Origin: Accumulibacter jenkinsii
GTDB lineage: Bacteria > Pseudomonadota > Gammaproteobacteria > Burkholderiales > Rhodocyclaceae
DNA: 64,000 nucleotides
Direction of reading: 5' to 3'
Assembly: GCA_036625225.1 (NCBI GenBank)
Contig: JAZKUF010000003.1
Span: forward strand, 62,001 to 126,000
Each line of letters begins with the position of its first letter. Within the stretch, counting starts at the first letter, position 1. Of the stretch, positions 56,125 through 64,000 are shown in pieces. Made by a program: the position numbers and the translations under genes. Below the pieces are notes generated by a model. The model saw only the letters and a list, made by a program, of their open reading frames with translations, made no database searches and was not told the origin of the DNA.

Positions 56125-57195
56125 ATGCCCGAAGCCTCTCTTCCCCTGCACAGCGCCCGCCCGACGATCGAGATCGACGGTCAAGGCGCCGCTGACCTCG
56201 CCGCGGCGCTGAACGAACTGCGTATCGACGCACGCAGCGACGGGCTGGCGCGCGCCGAACTGGTTTTCGGCAACTGGGGCCTCAAGAACGGCCAGAACGA
56301 CTACACCCTGTTCGATCGCCAACGGCTCGATTTCGGCAAGCGCCTGACCGTCAGGCTCGCCGACCAGCGCCTTTTCGCCGGCCGGATCATGGCGCTCGAA
56401 GGCCGTTTTCCGCACGGCGGCATCCCGGCGTTCGCCGTTTTCGCCGAGGACAGGCTGCAGGATCTGCGAATGAAGCGTCGCACGCGCTGCTTCGAGCAGC
56501 AGAGCGATGCCGAGGTCGCGCGCAGCATCGCCGGCGAGCACGGCCTGCAGGCGGCCATCGACCTGCCGGGACCGACGCACGCGCTGCTCGCGCAGGTCAA
56601 TCAGAGCGACCTCGCTTTCCTGCGCCAGCGGGCCCTCGCGCTCGGCGGCGAGCTGTGGCTGGACGACGACACCCTGCACCTCGCGACCCGCCCGGCGCGC
56701 GCCGGGGCTTCGCCGGTCGAACTCGCTTACGGCGCGACACTGCTCGCCTTCGACGTGCGCGCCGACCTCGCCCTGCAGCGCAGCCGGCTGACGGTCAGCG
56801 GCTGGGATGCGCGCGACAAACAGGCGATCGCCGAAGTCGCTGCAGCGTCGCTCCTGGACGGTGAACTCGACGGCGGCGAAAGCGGCAGCGCACTGGTCGA
56901 ACGCGTCCTCGGCCAGCGTGCCGACACCGTTGCCCATCTCTGCCCGGCGGACGCCGGCGAAGCGCGCGCGATGGCCGAAAACTGGCTGCGCCAGATCGGC
57001 CGGCGTTTCGTCGTCGGCCATGGCAAGGCGTCGCCCGATGCCCGCCTGATGCCCGGCGTGCGGGTCGATCTCGCGGGTCTCGGGCCGCTCTTCAACGGCC
57101 CGTACACGGTCAGCGAGGTCTGCCACCGTTTCGATCTCGCGCAAGGCGCGCGCAGCGAATTCACCGTCGAGCGGCCGGCAATCGGCCGCCCCTGA
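56125..57195 (+). CDS. gp27-like hub protein (phage late control D / VgrG N-terminal type)
   Basis: A 356-residue baseplate hub protein of the gpD/gp27 type. The beta-barrel pattern includes PTIEIDGQGAADLAAALNEL, FGKRLTVRLADQRLFAGRIM, QSDAEVARSIAGEHGL and VNQSDLAFLRQRALALGGEL, as in the N-terminal half of VgrG and Pvc8. It lacks the OB-fold spike part, which is a separate gene immediately downstream. Trimers would form the hub around the spike. The ATG at 56125 follows the DUF5908-like gene by 27 bases. Confidence 0.85.
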   Translation: MPEASLPLHSARPTIEIDGQGAADLAAALNELRIDARSDGLARAELVFGNWGLKNGQNDYTLFDRQRLDFGKRLTVRLADQRLFAGRIMALEGRFPHGGIPAFAVFAEDRLQDLRMKRRTRCFEQQSDAEVARSIAGEHGLQAAIDLPGPTHALLAQVNQSDLAFLRQRALALGGELWLDDDTLHLATRPARAGASPVELAYGATLLAFDVRADLALQRSRLTVSGWDARDKQAIAEVAAASLLDGELDGGESGSALVERVLGQRADTVAHLCPADAGEARAMAENWLRQIGRRFVVGHGKASPDARLMPGVRVDLAGLGPLFNGPYTVSEVCHRFDLAQGARSEFTVERPAIGRP

Positions 57196-57204
57196 AGGAA
57201 ACCC

Positions 57205-57915
57205 ATGTTCGATGCCTCTCCCGCCGAAGCCCTCTACCTCGACCGTCTGCCGACCGGTTGGGGCGGCCGCTGGTACGGCTGTTACCCGGCGACGGTCAGC
57301 GATATCGTCGATCCCGACGGCGCCGGCCGGATCAGGATCACCCTGCCCTGGAGTCCGGACGGCGATGGCGGCCGCTACGAAGCCTGGGCACGGCTGGCGA
57401 CGCTGTTCGCCGGCAAGGACCGCGGCAGCTGGTTCATTCCCGAAAACGGCGACGAAGTGCTGGTGGTTTTCGAAGGCGGCGACGTCCGCCGTCCCTTCGT
57501 CGTCGGCGCGCTGTGGAACGGTCAGGATCAGCCGCCGACCAGCGCCGACCGGCGCAACGTCAAAAAGATCATCAAGAGCCGCAACGGCATCGTGATCACC
57601 CTCGAAGACCAGGACGGGCAGGAGAAACTGAGGCTCGAAACGCCCGGCGGCTGTTCGATCACCCTCCAGGACGGCCCCGGCGTCATCGACGTCGAGGACA
57701 GCAACGGCAACAGCATCAAGCTCGAAGCCGCCGGCGTCACCGTCACCGCGTCGGCCAGGGTCACCATCAACGCGAGCCAGGTCGAAGTCTCGGCCGGCAT
57801 GGTCTCGGTGAGCGCCGGCATGTCGCGTTTTTCAGGCGTCGTCCAGGCCGACACGGTGATCACCAACACCATCATCGCCGCCACCTACACGCCCGGCGCC
57901 GGGAACATCCTGTGA
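57205..57915 (+). CDS. gp5/VgrG-like central spike protein
   Basis: A 236-residue spike protein. Residues about 20-110 form the gp5 OB fold (YPATVSDIVDPDGAGRIRIT, WFIPENGDEVLVVFEGGD, PFVVGALWNGQDQPP). The rest is a repetitive beta-strand region (SITLQDGPGVIDVEDSNG, VTINASQVEVSAGMVSVSAG) expected to form a trimeric beta helix needle. No enzymatic extension such as a lysozyme domain is present. The stop overlaps the start of the next gene (GTGA). Confidence 0.9.
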   Translation: MFDASPAEALYLDRLPTGWGGRWYGCYPATVSDIVDPDGAGRIRITLPWSPDGDGGRYEAWARLATLFAGKDRGSWFIPENGDEVLVVFEGGDVRRPFVVGALWNGQDQPPTSADRRNVKKIIKSRNGIVITLEDQDGQEKLRLETPGGCSITLQDGPGVIDVEDSNGNSIKLEAAGVTVTASARVTINASQVEVSAGMVSVSAGMSRFSGVVQADTVITNTIIAATYTPGAGNIL

Positions 57916-60017
57916 GCCGCCGACACGTCCTGCGCTGGGTCGGCGCCGAAGCTTTCGTCGCTGGCGACATGCGTTCATCACCGGCGCTGCTGCGCTTCGA
58001 CGGCGACGACTTCATGGAGCGCATGCTCGCGACGCTCGCCGAACGGCCGCAGGATCTGCCCCGGCTGATCGCCAGACGCGAAAGCTGGAGCGGCGTCGGC
58101 GAAGCGACGCCCTTGCCGCCATCGCTGCAGCCGACCGACCAGCCCCTGTCGCGCCCGGCGCGGGCGCTCGCCCGGGGCCGCGCGCTGCTCGGCTTCCAGC
58201 GGCGTGAGCAACTGCCGCAAAGCCCGCTGACCAGCCGGCAGACGATGCTCGCTGCGGTCCAGCCGACGGCGCGGCCGCTCAAGCTGTTTCAGCCGGTGCA
58301 CCAGCGCTACTATCTGGCAGCGGCGCACCTCGTCTGCGAATTGCCCGGCCTGCCACCGCGGCTCACCGCGAGCGGCGACCAGAGCGGTTTCGTCATTCGC
58401 CGGCTGGTCGGCCAGACGGCCAGCGAATATGGTTTCGTCAAGGGCGCCGATGGCCAGGGTGCCTGGCTCAGGGCGGCAACGCCGGGCGCCGACACGGTTC
58501 CGGGCGAAGAGCTGCTGCCGGTTTTTCCGCTCAGTTACGCGCCGCCGGCCGGGCCGCAGCGCAAACTCCTCGCCGGCCTGATTCCGGTTGCTCGCCACGA
58601 CGATTACCGTTTCGCGCGCCGCCCCGATCTTGCGCCGCCCGGCGAGAGCGCCGCCTGGTCGGCGGTCGACGACGCCAGGGCGCTCGCGCAGATCAGGATC
58701 ATCTCGCCCTGGCAAGGATTGATCGAGCGCGCTTACCAGAGTGGCGGCACCAACCAGGGCTTGACGAGCGGCACGCCGTGGCAGGACGACGCGCCGCAAG
58801 CGAGCGCCTCGCAGGCCGCCACGCTGATGACGACCAACGACCAGCTGGTCGAAGCGTCGTGGCGACTGTTGCAGGATCTGCGCGAATTCCTGCTCGCGAG
58901 CTTCGCCGAGCTGACGCCGGCGATCCTCGTGTCAGGCCAGAGCGGACGCAGCGACCGCCCGGCCCTGCAGGCGCTGCTCGACCTGCTGGCGCTCGCCACC
59001 TGGAGCGTTCCGCCCGCCGGCACGCCCGCCAGCGACCAGCCGCAACTCGGCGAGGCCGTGCTCGATCTCGCCGATCCGTATGCCCAAGCTTCACTGCTCG
59101 AGGCGCTGGCGGCGGTCGACGACGCGCTGTCGACGGCGCTCGACGCGATCGAGCAGAACTTTCCGCTCGGCAATGGCTGGCCGGGCTGGGCGTTTCCGCT
59201 GGTCTATCTGCTCGGTGGCCAGGAAAACGATCAGCCGCTGCCGGAGGCGCCCACGCCAGGGAAAATCCCCCGCGTTCGCGGCCCCTTCCTCGCCTGGCCC
59301 GGTTTCAGCCCGCTGATCTCGCCCGAAAACGGCGCCGTCGTTCCCGAGAGCCGGCAGGACGCCGACAATCGCCGCCTGCAGCTGCTGCTCGACCGAATCG
59401 CCAGCGCGCTCGCCGAAGCGGCGCTCGCCGGCACCCTGCGCGCGACTGCGCAGGCCCCCGCAGCGGCGCGCCTGGCGAGCGAACTCGCAGCGAGCGTGAA
59501 AGACGATCCCGCTGTGCCGCGCTATGTTCTGCGCTTCGTCCATCGCCGCTGTGACTGCGGGCCCTTGCATCCGGCGGTGATCTCGGCACCGTCGGAAGTC
59601 TTCGAACTGGCCGGTTTCTTCGACCCCGAAGCACCGATGCGGCCGATCCGCATCGCGCTGCCGTTCGATACCTCTCCCGGCGGCCTGCGTAAGTTCGGCA
59701 AGAACAGCGCTTTCATCCTTTCAGACGTTCTCTGCGGCCAGATGAAACGCATCCGTCGACTCGGTTTCGGCGATCTCGTGCTGTCGGTCCTGCCGTGGCC
59801 TTTCCACAAGGACCTCGAGGTCAACGCGTCGGGTCCATGTGGCAAAGACACCGGCGCCACTTTCGGCACCATCTGCTCGCTGTCGATCCCGATCATCACC
59901 ATCGTCGCCTTCATTCTGCTGATCGTCATCGCGACGCTGCTCGATCTGATCTTCCGCTGGCTGCCCTTCCTGATCGCCTGCTTCCCGGTGCCGGGACTGA
60001 AGGGAAAAAACAAATGA
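57912..60017 (+). CDS. Large injection-system protein with hydrophobic C-terminus, unknown role
   Basis: A 701-residue protein between spike and wedge genes, starting at GTG 57912 within the preceding stop. It is mainly soluble, with helical segments (about residues 300-430). A small cysteine cluster (HRRCDCGP) lies near residue 540, and a hydrophobic stretch of about 40 residues sits near the end (PIITIVAFILLIVIATLLDL followed by IFRWLPFLIACF). This could be one or two membrane helices. No standard PVC/Afp counterpart is recognised. It may anchor the baseplate to a membrane or be a baseplate-associated factor. Confidence 0.7.
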   Translation: MSRRHVLRWVGAEAFVAGDMRSSPALLRFDGDDFMERMLATLAERPQDLPRLIARRESWSGVGEATPLPPSLQPTDQPLSRPARALARGRALLGFQRREQLPQSPLTSRQTMLAAVQPTARPLKLFQPVHQRYYLAAAHLVCELPGLPPRLTASGDQSGFVIRRLVGQTASEYGFVKGADGQGAWLRAATPGADTVPGEELLPVFPLSYAPPAGPQRKLLAGLIPVARHDDYRFARRPDLAPPGESAAWSAVDDARALAQIRIISPWQGLIERAYQSGGTNQGLTSGTPWQDDAPQASASQAATLMTTNDQLVEASWRLLQDLREFLLASFAELTPAILVSGQSGRSDRPALQALLDLLALATWSVPPAGTPASDQPQLGEAVLDLADPYAQASLLEALAAVDDALSTALDAIEQNFPLGNGWPGWAFPLVYLLGGQENDQPLPEAPTPGKIPRVRGPFLAWPGFSPLISPENGAVVPESRQDADNRRLQLLLDRIASALAEAALAGTLRATAQAPAAARLASELAASVKDDPAVPRYVLRFVHRRCDCGPLHPAVISAPSEVFELAGFFDPEAPMRPIRIALPFDTSPGGLRKFGKNSAFILSDVLCGQMKRIRRLGFGDLVLSVLPWPFHKDLEVNASGPCGKDTGATFGTICSLSIPIITIVAFILLIVIATLLDLIFRWLPFLIACFPVPGLKGKNK

Positions 60018-60409
60018 ATGAGGCCGATCTCTACGGCCGCGGTCTCGCCTTCCCCCTCCGCGTCGGCGCCGACGGCCGCCTGGCCTGGTCGTCCGGCGAA
60101 GCCAATGTCCGCGAATCGCTGCGCCTGGTGCTCCTCACCGGCCAGGGCGAACGCCTGCGCCGGCCCGATTTCGGCGCCGGCCTCGACCGTTTCCTTTTCG
60201 AACCGAACACCCCGGCGACCTGGCGGGCGATCGAGGAGCGCATCCGCAAGAGTCTGGAACGTTGGGAAGCGCGCCTGCGGGTCGAGAGCATCGCGGTTCG
60301 CGCCGACCCCGACAACCCCGAAGCCGCCCTCGCCACTCTCGCTTTCACCCTGGTCGCCAGCGGCCAGGCCGGGCGAACGACGCTGGCCATTCCGGTTCAG
60401 GGACGATAG
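60014..60409 (+). CDS. gp25-like baseplate wedge protein
   Basis: A 131-residue gp25/lysozyme-like wedge protein (Pvc9/Afp9 type), central to all contractile baseplates. It shows DLYGRGLAFPLRVGADGRL, NVRESLRLVLLTGQGERLRR and PDFGAGLDRFLFEPN, the conserved EPR-like region reading FEPN. ATG 60014 overlaps the preceding stop (ATGA). The J gene follows after nine bases with AGGAG-like spacing. Confidence 0.93.
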   Translation: MNEADLYGRGLAFPLRVGADGRLAWSSGEANVRESLRLVLLTGQGERLRRPDFGAGLDRFLFEPNTPATWRAIEERIRKSLERWEARLRVESIAVRADPDNPEAALATLAFTLVASGQAGRTTLAIPVQGR

Positions 60410-60418
60410 GAGAAAGTC

Positions 60419-62671
60419 ATGCCGATCCAGTTACCCGCGATCGACGACCGGCGCTACGAGCAACTCGTCCAGGACGCGCTGGCGCGGGTCGCCATCCATG
60501 CCCCGGAATGGACGCACAGCGGCCCTTCCGACCCCGGCGTGACGCTCGTCGAGCTGTTCGCCTTCATGGCCGAAAGCCTGCTCTACCGGGCCAACCTGAT
60601 CCCCGAACGCAACCGGCTCAAGTTCCTGCAGCTGCTCGACATTCCCCTGCGGCCGGCGAGCCCGGCACACGGCCTGGTGCAGTTGCGCAACGATGCCGGG
60701 GCGCGGGTCAACGTCACCCGCCCGGCTGGCGACACCTACTTCGCCGGCGCACTGCCTTTCGTCAGCGACGCCGGGCTGGACATCCCGCCGGTCGAAGGAC
60801 TGGCGGTGATCAAGCGGCTACTCGTCAACACCGATCAGACGGTGATCGACTACTACCGGCAATTGTACGAAGCGACCGGGCGCGACTTCGCCACCCTGAG
60901 CGCAGACGAAACCACCGTCGACGGCGCGTCGATCGAGCCGGTGCTCTACGAAACGGTCGCGCTCGACGATCTGCCGGCGGCGGTGGATCTCGCCAGTGAA
61001 GCGGTCGATGGCGCTTTGTGGATTGCCCTGCTCGCCGCGCCGCAAGCCGGCGACGCCGAACGGGCTGCGGTGCGCGCCGAGCTGGCCGGCCGGACGCTGT
61101 CGATCGGCCTCGTCCCCGCTCACCTCGACGAGCCGGCGGCACGCCTGATTCCCGGCAGCCCGGCGACGCCGCCGCCCTCACTCAGCGTCCGTCTGCCGCA
61201 GGCTCACCCCGGCAGTACGCAGTACGCCCGCCTGGCGGCGCTCTCGCCGGACGGTTTTCCCGAACGTGCCGGCGTCCTGCAGGTCACCTTGCCGCTCGCC
61301 GAAGCGCTGCTCACCTGGAGCGACGACGAGCCACTCGAAGCCGGTGTCGGCGACCGGCCGCCACTGCTCGATGACGACGAGGTCAATGCCCGCCTGCTCA
61401 CCTGGCTGCGCATCGACGGTCTGGCCAACGCCGGCGTCCGCCTGCGCTGGGCCGGTGTGCACTGCGTTCCGGTCAGTCAGCGCCATCGCGTGGCGCGCGA
61501 ACTGCTGGCGCCCGGCGACGGCGAGGTCGACCAGCGGCGTCAGCTGAGCCACGGTCAGGTGCTTGCCGCGTCTGTCCTCGTCCTGATCGACGGCGAGCCC
61601 TGGACGCTGACCGACGAACTCGCAGCGGCGCCGGCCGAAGGGCAGCCCGGCGCGACGGTCTTCGCGCTCGACGCCGAAGCCGGCCTGCTGCGCTTTGGCG
61701 ACGGCGTGCATGGCGCACGGCCGGCAGCGAACAATGAAATCGCCGCCGCTTATGACTGGTCGGCCGGCGCCGCCGGCAATGTCGCCGCCGGCGCGATCAA
61801 GCTCGCGCCCAACCTGCCGCCCGGTTTCAAGCTGAGCAACCCGCTGCCCTGCAGCGGCGGCACCGACGCCGAAAGCGTCGCCGAGGCCGAAAAGCGCATC
61901 CCGCTCGTCCTGCGTCATCGCGACCGCGCGGTCAGCGCCGACGACTTCGTCGAAGTGCTCAAGGCGGCGCCCGGCGCCGACGTCGGACGGGTCGAAATCC
62001 TCGCGGCCTGGCACCCGGAACTGTCGCCAGCACTGCCCGGCGATCAGCCCGGTGTCGTCACCGCGCTGATCATCCCGCGCCGCGACCCGCGCCACCCCGA
62101 GACGCCGCGTCCGGATGCCGACTTCATCGACGCGCTCTGCCGGCATCTGGCGCCGCGTCGCCTGGTGACCTGCGAAGTGCTGTTGCGCGCGCCGGTCTAT
62201 CGCGGTGTCTGGATCAGCGTCGGCATCGAAATCGTTGCCGGCCAGTCGGTGGCCAACGTGCGCGAGGCGGTGCGCAGCGCGCTGCTCAGGCACCTGTCGC
62301 CGCTGCCGCCGGCGATCACCGGCGCGCCACCGCCGAGCCTGCGCGACCTCGAGAACGGCTGGCCGCTGTTTCGCGCCGTCGGCGCGCTCGAACTCGCCAC
62401 CATCGTCGCGCGAACCCCCGGCGTCGCCGGCGTCAGCGGGCTGCTGCTCGGCGATGCCGGCGGCAGCCCGCGCGACAGCGTCGCCATGCACGGTCTGCAA
62501 TTGCCGTACATCGCGGGCCTCGCGGTCAGCCTCGGCGACCCCATCCCGCTCGACGAACTGACCGGTCGCGGCAGCGGCGGTAGCGACGACGGGGAGACCG
62601 GCGACGGCAGCGCAGGCGATGGCCGCAGCCGGCGCCGCTTGCCGGTGCCGCGGATTCCGCAACAGTGTTGA
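60419..62671 (+). CDS. Baseplate J-like wedge protein (Pvc11/Afp11-like)
   Basis: A 750-residue baseplate protein. The N-terminus LPAIDDRRYEQLVQDALARV and HSGPSDPGVTLVELFAFMAE with LLYRANLIPERNRLKFLQLL is the classic eCIS J-protein opening. A VFALDAEAGLLRFGDGVHGA segment and a C-terminal RDRAVSADDFVEVLKAAPGA stretch match the gpJ fold. The Gly/Asp/Ser-rich tail near the end is unconserved. It is clearly longer than phage gpJ because of insertions in the middle. Confidence 0.92.
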   Translation: MPIQLPAIDDRRYEQLVQDALARVAIHAPEWTHSGPSDPGVTLVELFAFMAESLLYRANLIPERNRLKFLQLLDIPLRPASPAHGLVQLRNDAGARVNVTRPAGDTYFAGALPFVSDAGLDIPPVEGLAVIKRLLVNTDQTVIDYYRQLYEATGRDFATLSADETTVDGASIEPVLYETVALDDLPAAVDLASEAVDGALWIALLAAPQAGDAERAAVRAELAGRTLSIGLVPAHLDEPAARLIPGSPATPPPSLSVRLPQAHPGSTQYARLAALSPDGFPERAGVLQVTLPLAEALLTWSDDEPLEAGVGDRPPLLDDDEVNARLLTWLRIDGLANAGVRLRWAGVHCVPVSQRHRVARELLAPGDGEVDQRRQLSHGQVLAASVLVLIDGEPWTLTDELAAAPAEGQPGATVFALDAEAGLLRFGDGVHGARPAANNEIAAAYDWSAGAAGNVAAGAIKLAPNLPPGFKLSNPLPCSGGTDAESVAEAEKRIPLVLRHRDRAVSADDFVEVLKAAPGADVGRVEILAAWHPELSPALPGDQPGVVTALIIPRRDPRHPETPRPDADFIDALCRHLAPRRLVTCEVLLRAPVYRGVWISVGIEIVAGQSVANVREAVRSALLRHLSPLPPAITGAPPPSLRDLENGWPLFRAVGALELATIVARTPGVAGVSGLLLGDAGGSPRDSVAMHGLQLPYIAGLAVSLGDPIPLDELTGRGSGGSDDGETGDGSAGDGRSRRRLPVPRIPQQC

Positions 62672-62676
62672 CCGAG

Positions 62677-62718
62677 ATGAGCGATCAACCGCTTTACGCC
62701 TTTCTTTCCGGTCGCTGA
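62677..62718 (+). CDS. Putative 13-codon micro-ORF between J and the next gene
   Basis: ATG 62677 opens MSDQPLYAFLSGR and stops at 62716-62718, one base before the next ATG. It has only a weak ribosome binding site. It could couple translation or be the former N-terminus of the next gene displaced by a frameshift. I cannot tell which, and it may not be translated. Confidence 0.2.
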   Translation: MSDQPLYAFLSGR

Positions 62719-62719
62719 A

Positions 62720-64000
62720 ATGGACGCCAACGGCAGTCGTTATCACGCACTGATCGGTCGCGACGACTGGCTCGCCTGCCTGCCGGCGGCAGAGGAAGCG
62801 CGCGCGCTCGAATGGCGTGCCGAGGCGCTGACGCTCAAGGCCCGGCTGTTCGAATTCCAGGCCGGGGCGCGCCGGCGTCCGCCGCTCGCCGAAGAAAGCG
62901 GCCGGGGCGGCGTTTTCGACGCTTACGGCAATCTGTATTGCCTCGCCAGCGATCGTCGCGGGATTCGCATCCGTTCGTCGGGCAGCGGCGCCAACAGCGA
63001 TTTCTGGCCGCTCGCCCTCGATCCGCCGCCGCCCGGCGCCGGGGCGATCGCGGGTTACCGCAGCGGCCAGCCGACGCCCGGCGAAGGGGTTTTCCAACCG
63101 GCCGCAGCACCGCCTGGCGAGCGACCGATACCCGTTCTCGACGCGCTGAGCGTCAGCGCCGGGCATTATCTTGTGGCCGCTTCGCACGCCGCCGGTGGCT
63201 TGCTGATCTTCGACCTGTACGCCGGCGGACCGCCGCTCTTCCAGGCCTGGCCGGCGCTTGCCGCTGCCCCTGCCGAAGCGCTGCTGGCACTCGCCGATGG
63301 CGGCGTCGGCGCGCTGATCGACAATCGCCTGTGGCGCACCGGCCCCGACCTCAAGCCGCGGCTCGCGGCCGAAGAGAAGCGCTCGCCTTTCGCCGCCAAA
63401 GCGCCGCTGGTCACGACTGCGGCCCCTTCGTCCCCTTCGTTCCCTTCGCCCGGCGAGCGTGCAAGCGCCGAAAATGCCTGTGCTACCGACCTCCGGGCGG
63501 CGCTGCCGGGCGTCGCCGGGGCGCGCGCGAGCGCCGTCGCGCCGCTGCCGGGCGACCGCCTGCTGGTCCTCAGCCAGGCGCCGGGCCGGACGGGCGTCGT
63601 CTGGCTCGGCGTCGTCGGGCCCGACGGCAAGTCGCTGCCGGTGCGTGCCGGCAATCCCCTGACCGGCAGCGATCGAACCCCGCAGCGACGGTCAGGCGAC
63701 GACGAGGGCCTCGCGGTGCTGGCGATCAACCCGCTGCTCGGCGCGCTGACGCTCGATCGGGTCGATCCGCCGCTCGCCGGACTGGCGCTGGCGATCGACT
63801 GGGGAAGCCGGGCGGGCGGCGAGACGACGGCCGCAGCGCCGTTCTCGCTGATCGTCGTCGACGCCGGCGGCGATCAGGCATACCGCCTGGCGAGCGTCTG
63901 GGACGACGACGCGCTGATCGTCGCCGTGGTCGGCGAATATCTGCCGCTGCGCCGCTACCAGGGGCTGGGGCTGGCGGCTCTTCCTGCCGGCATGAACCTG
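62720..64000 (+). CDS. Probable baseplate/tail protein (Pvc12-like position), runs off the window
   Basis: An open frame from ATG 62720 to the window edge, 427 codons without a stop. The N-terminus MDANGSRYHALIGRDDW leads into beta-rich, Gly-rich sequence (GGVFDAYGNLYCLASDRRGI; AGHYLVAASHAAGGLLIF; LLALADGGVGALIDNRLW) that looks like a beta propeller. Position after gpJ suggests the large baseplate or fibre-adaptor protein (Pvc12/Afp12 slot), but I do not recognise a family with certainty. The C-terminus is outside the window. Confidence 0.65.
   Translation, partial: MDANGSRYHALIGRDDWLACLPAAEEARALEWRAEALTLKARLFEFQAGARRRPPLAEESGRGGVFDAYGNLYCLASDRRGIRIRSSGSGANSDFWPLALDPPPPGAGAIAGYRSGQPTPGEGVFQPAAAPPGERPIPVLDALSVSAGHYLVAASHAAGGLLIFDLYAGGPPLFQAWPALAAAPAEALLALADGGVGALIDNRLWRTGPDLKPRLAAEEKRSPFAAKAPLVTTAAPSSPSFPSPGERASAENACATDLRAALPGVAGARASAVAPLPGDRLLVLSQAPGRTGVVWLGVVGPDGKSLPVRAGNPLTGSDRTPQRRSGDDEGLAVLAINPLLGALTLDRVDPPLAGLALAIDWGSRAGGETTAAAPFSLIVVDAGGDQAYRLASVWDDDALIVAVVGEYLPLRRYQGLGLAALPAGMNL

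Noticed and set aside
47871..64000. Complete prophage
   Set aside because: No capsid, portal, terminase, integrase or lysis gene is seen, and the order and DUF4255/LysM/DUF5908 content fit eCIS; a final decision needs sequence beyond the right edge.

Overview
The window is a GC-rich (clearly above 60%) bacterial chromosome segment. It carries a complete replication-initiation neighbourhood, two tRNA genes, ordinary housekeeping operons and, over the last 16 kb, a phage-tail-like contractile injection system. Gene order (rpmH-rnpA-yidD-yidC-mnmE divergent from dnaA-dnaN-gyrB), a TPP-riboswitch thiC, a PEP-CTERM protein, a cytochrome c4 and DUF1840/DUF192 proteins point to a betaproteobacterium, probably Rhodocyclales and possibly near Candidatus Accumulibacter. 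That placement is inference from gene content, not from a marker-gene comparison. I see no rRNA, CRISPR array, transposase or integrase.

Layout. 1-8.2 kb: the 3' part of a topoisomerase III gene, oxyR, an RsuA-type pseudouridine synthase, a DUF1840 protein, thiC with its riboswitch, tandem tRNA-Ala/tRNA-Glu, a Kdo/WaaP-like kinase and pyrF. 8.3-17.6 kb: the origin region, with gyrB, dnaN and dnaA on the minus strand and rpmH, rnpA, yidD, yidC and mnmE on the plus strand. Perfect DnaA boxes lie on both sides of dnaA. 17.7-30.6 kb: metG, zapE, a pxpBCA 5-oxoprolinase operon, queD, a PEP-CTERM protein, an Old Yellow Enzyme homologue, trmL, gpsA, ubiC, a DUF192 protein and a small Ala/Pro/Lys-rich protein. 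30.8-47.5 kb: an MscS channel, clsB, gluQ, argB, a pyrimidine 5'-nucleotidase, a 1202-residue six-PAS GGDEF-EAL protein, an acyltransferase, hemB, a structured intergenic RNA candidate with a strong terminator, engB, cytochrome c4, a CBS-pair protein, an MFS transporter, an unknown protein and ppx.

47.7-64 kb: a one-directional, tightly packed gene run encoding an extracellular contractile injection system (eCIS, PVC/Afp-like). The order is: promoter and short leader ORF, Pvc16-type DUF4255 protein, an accessory protein of unknown role, sheath, inner tube, a very large divergent sheath-like protein, a second tube protein, a CIS-tube/LysM protein, a tiny DUF5908-like protein, gp27-like hub, gp5-like spike, a 701-residue protein with a hydrophobic C-terminus, gp25-like wedge, baseplate J protein, and the start of a further baseplate or tail protein that runs off the window. 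The most unusual points are the split hub/spike, the 879-residue sheath-like protein with a large insertion, the membrane-segment protein between spike and wedge, the accessory protein between cap and sheath, and the short upstream ORFs. ATPase, tape measure, PAAR tip, tail fibre and cargo genes are not seen and would be expected beyond the right edge.
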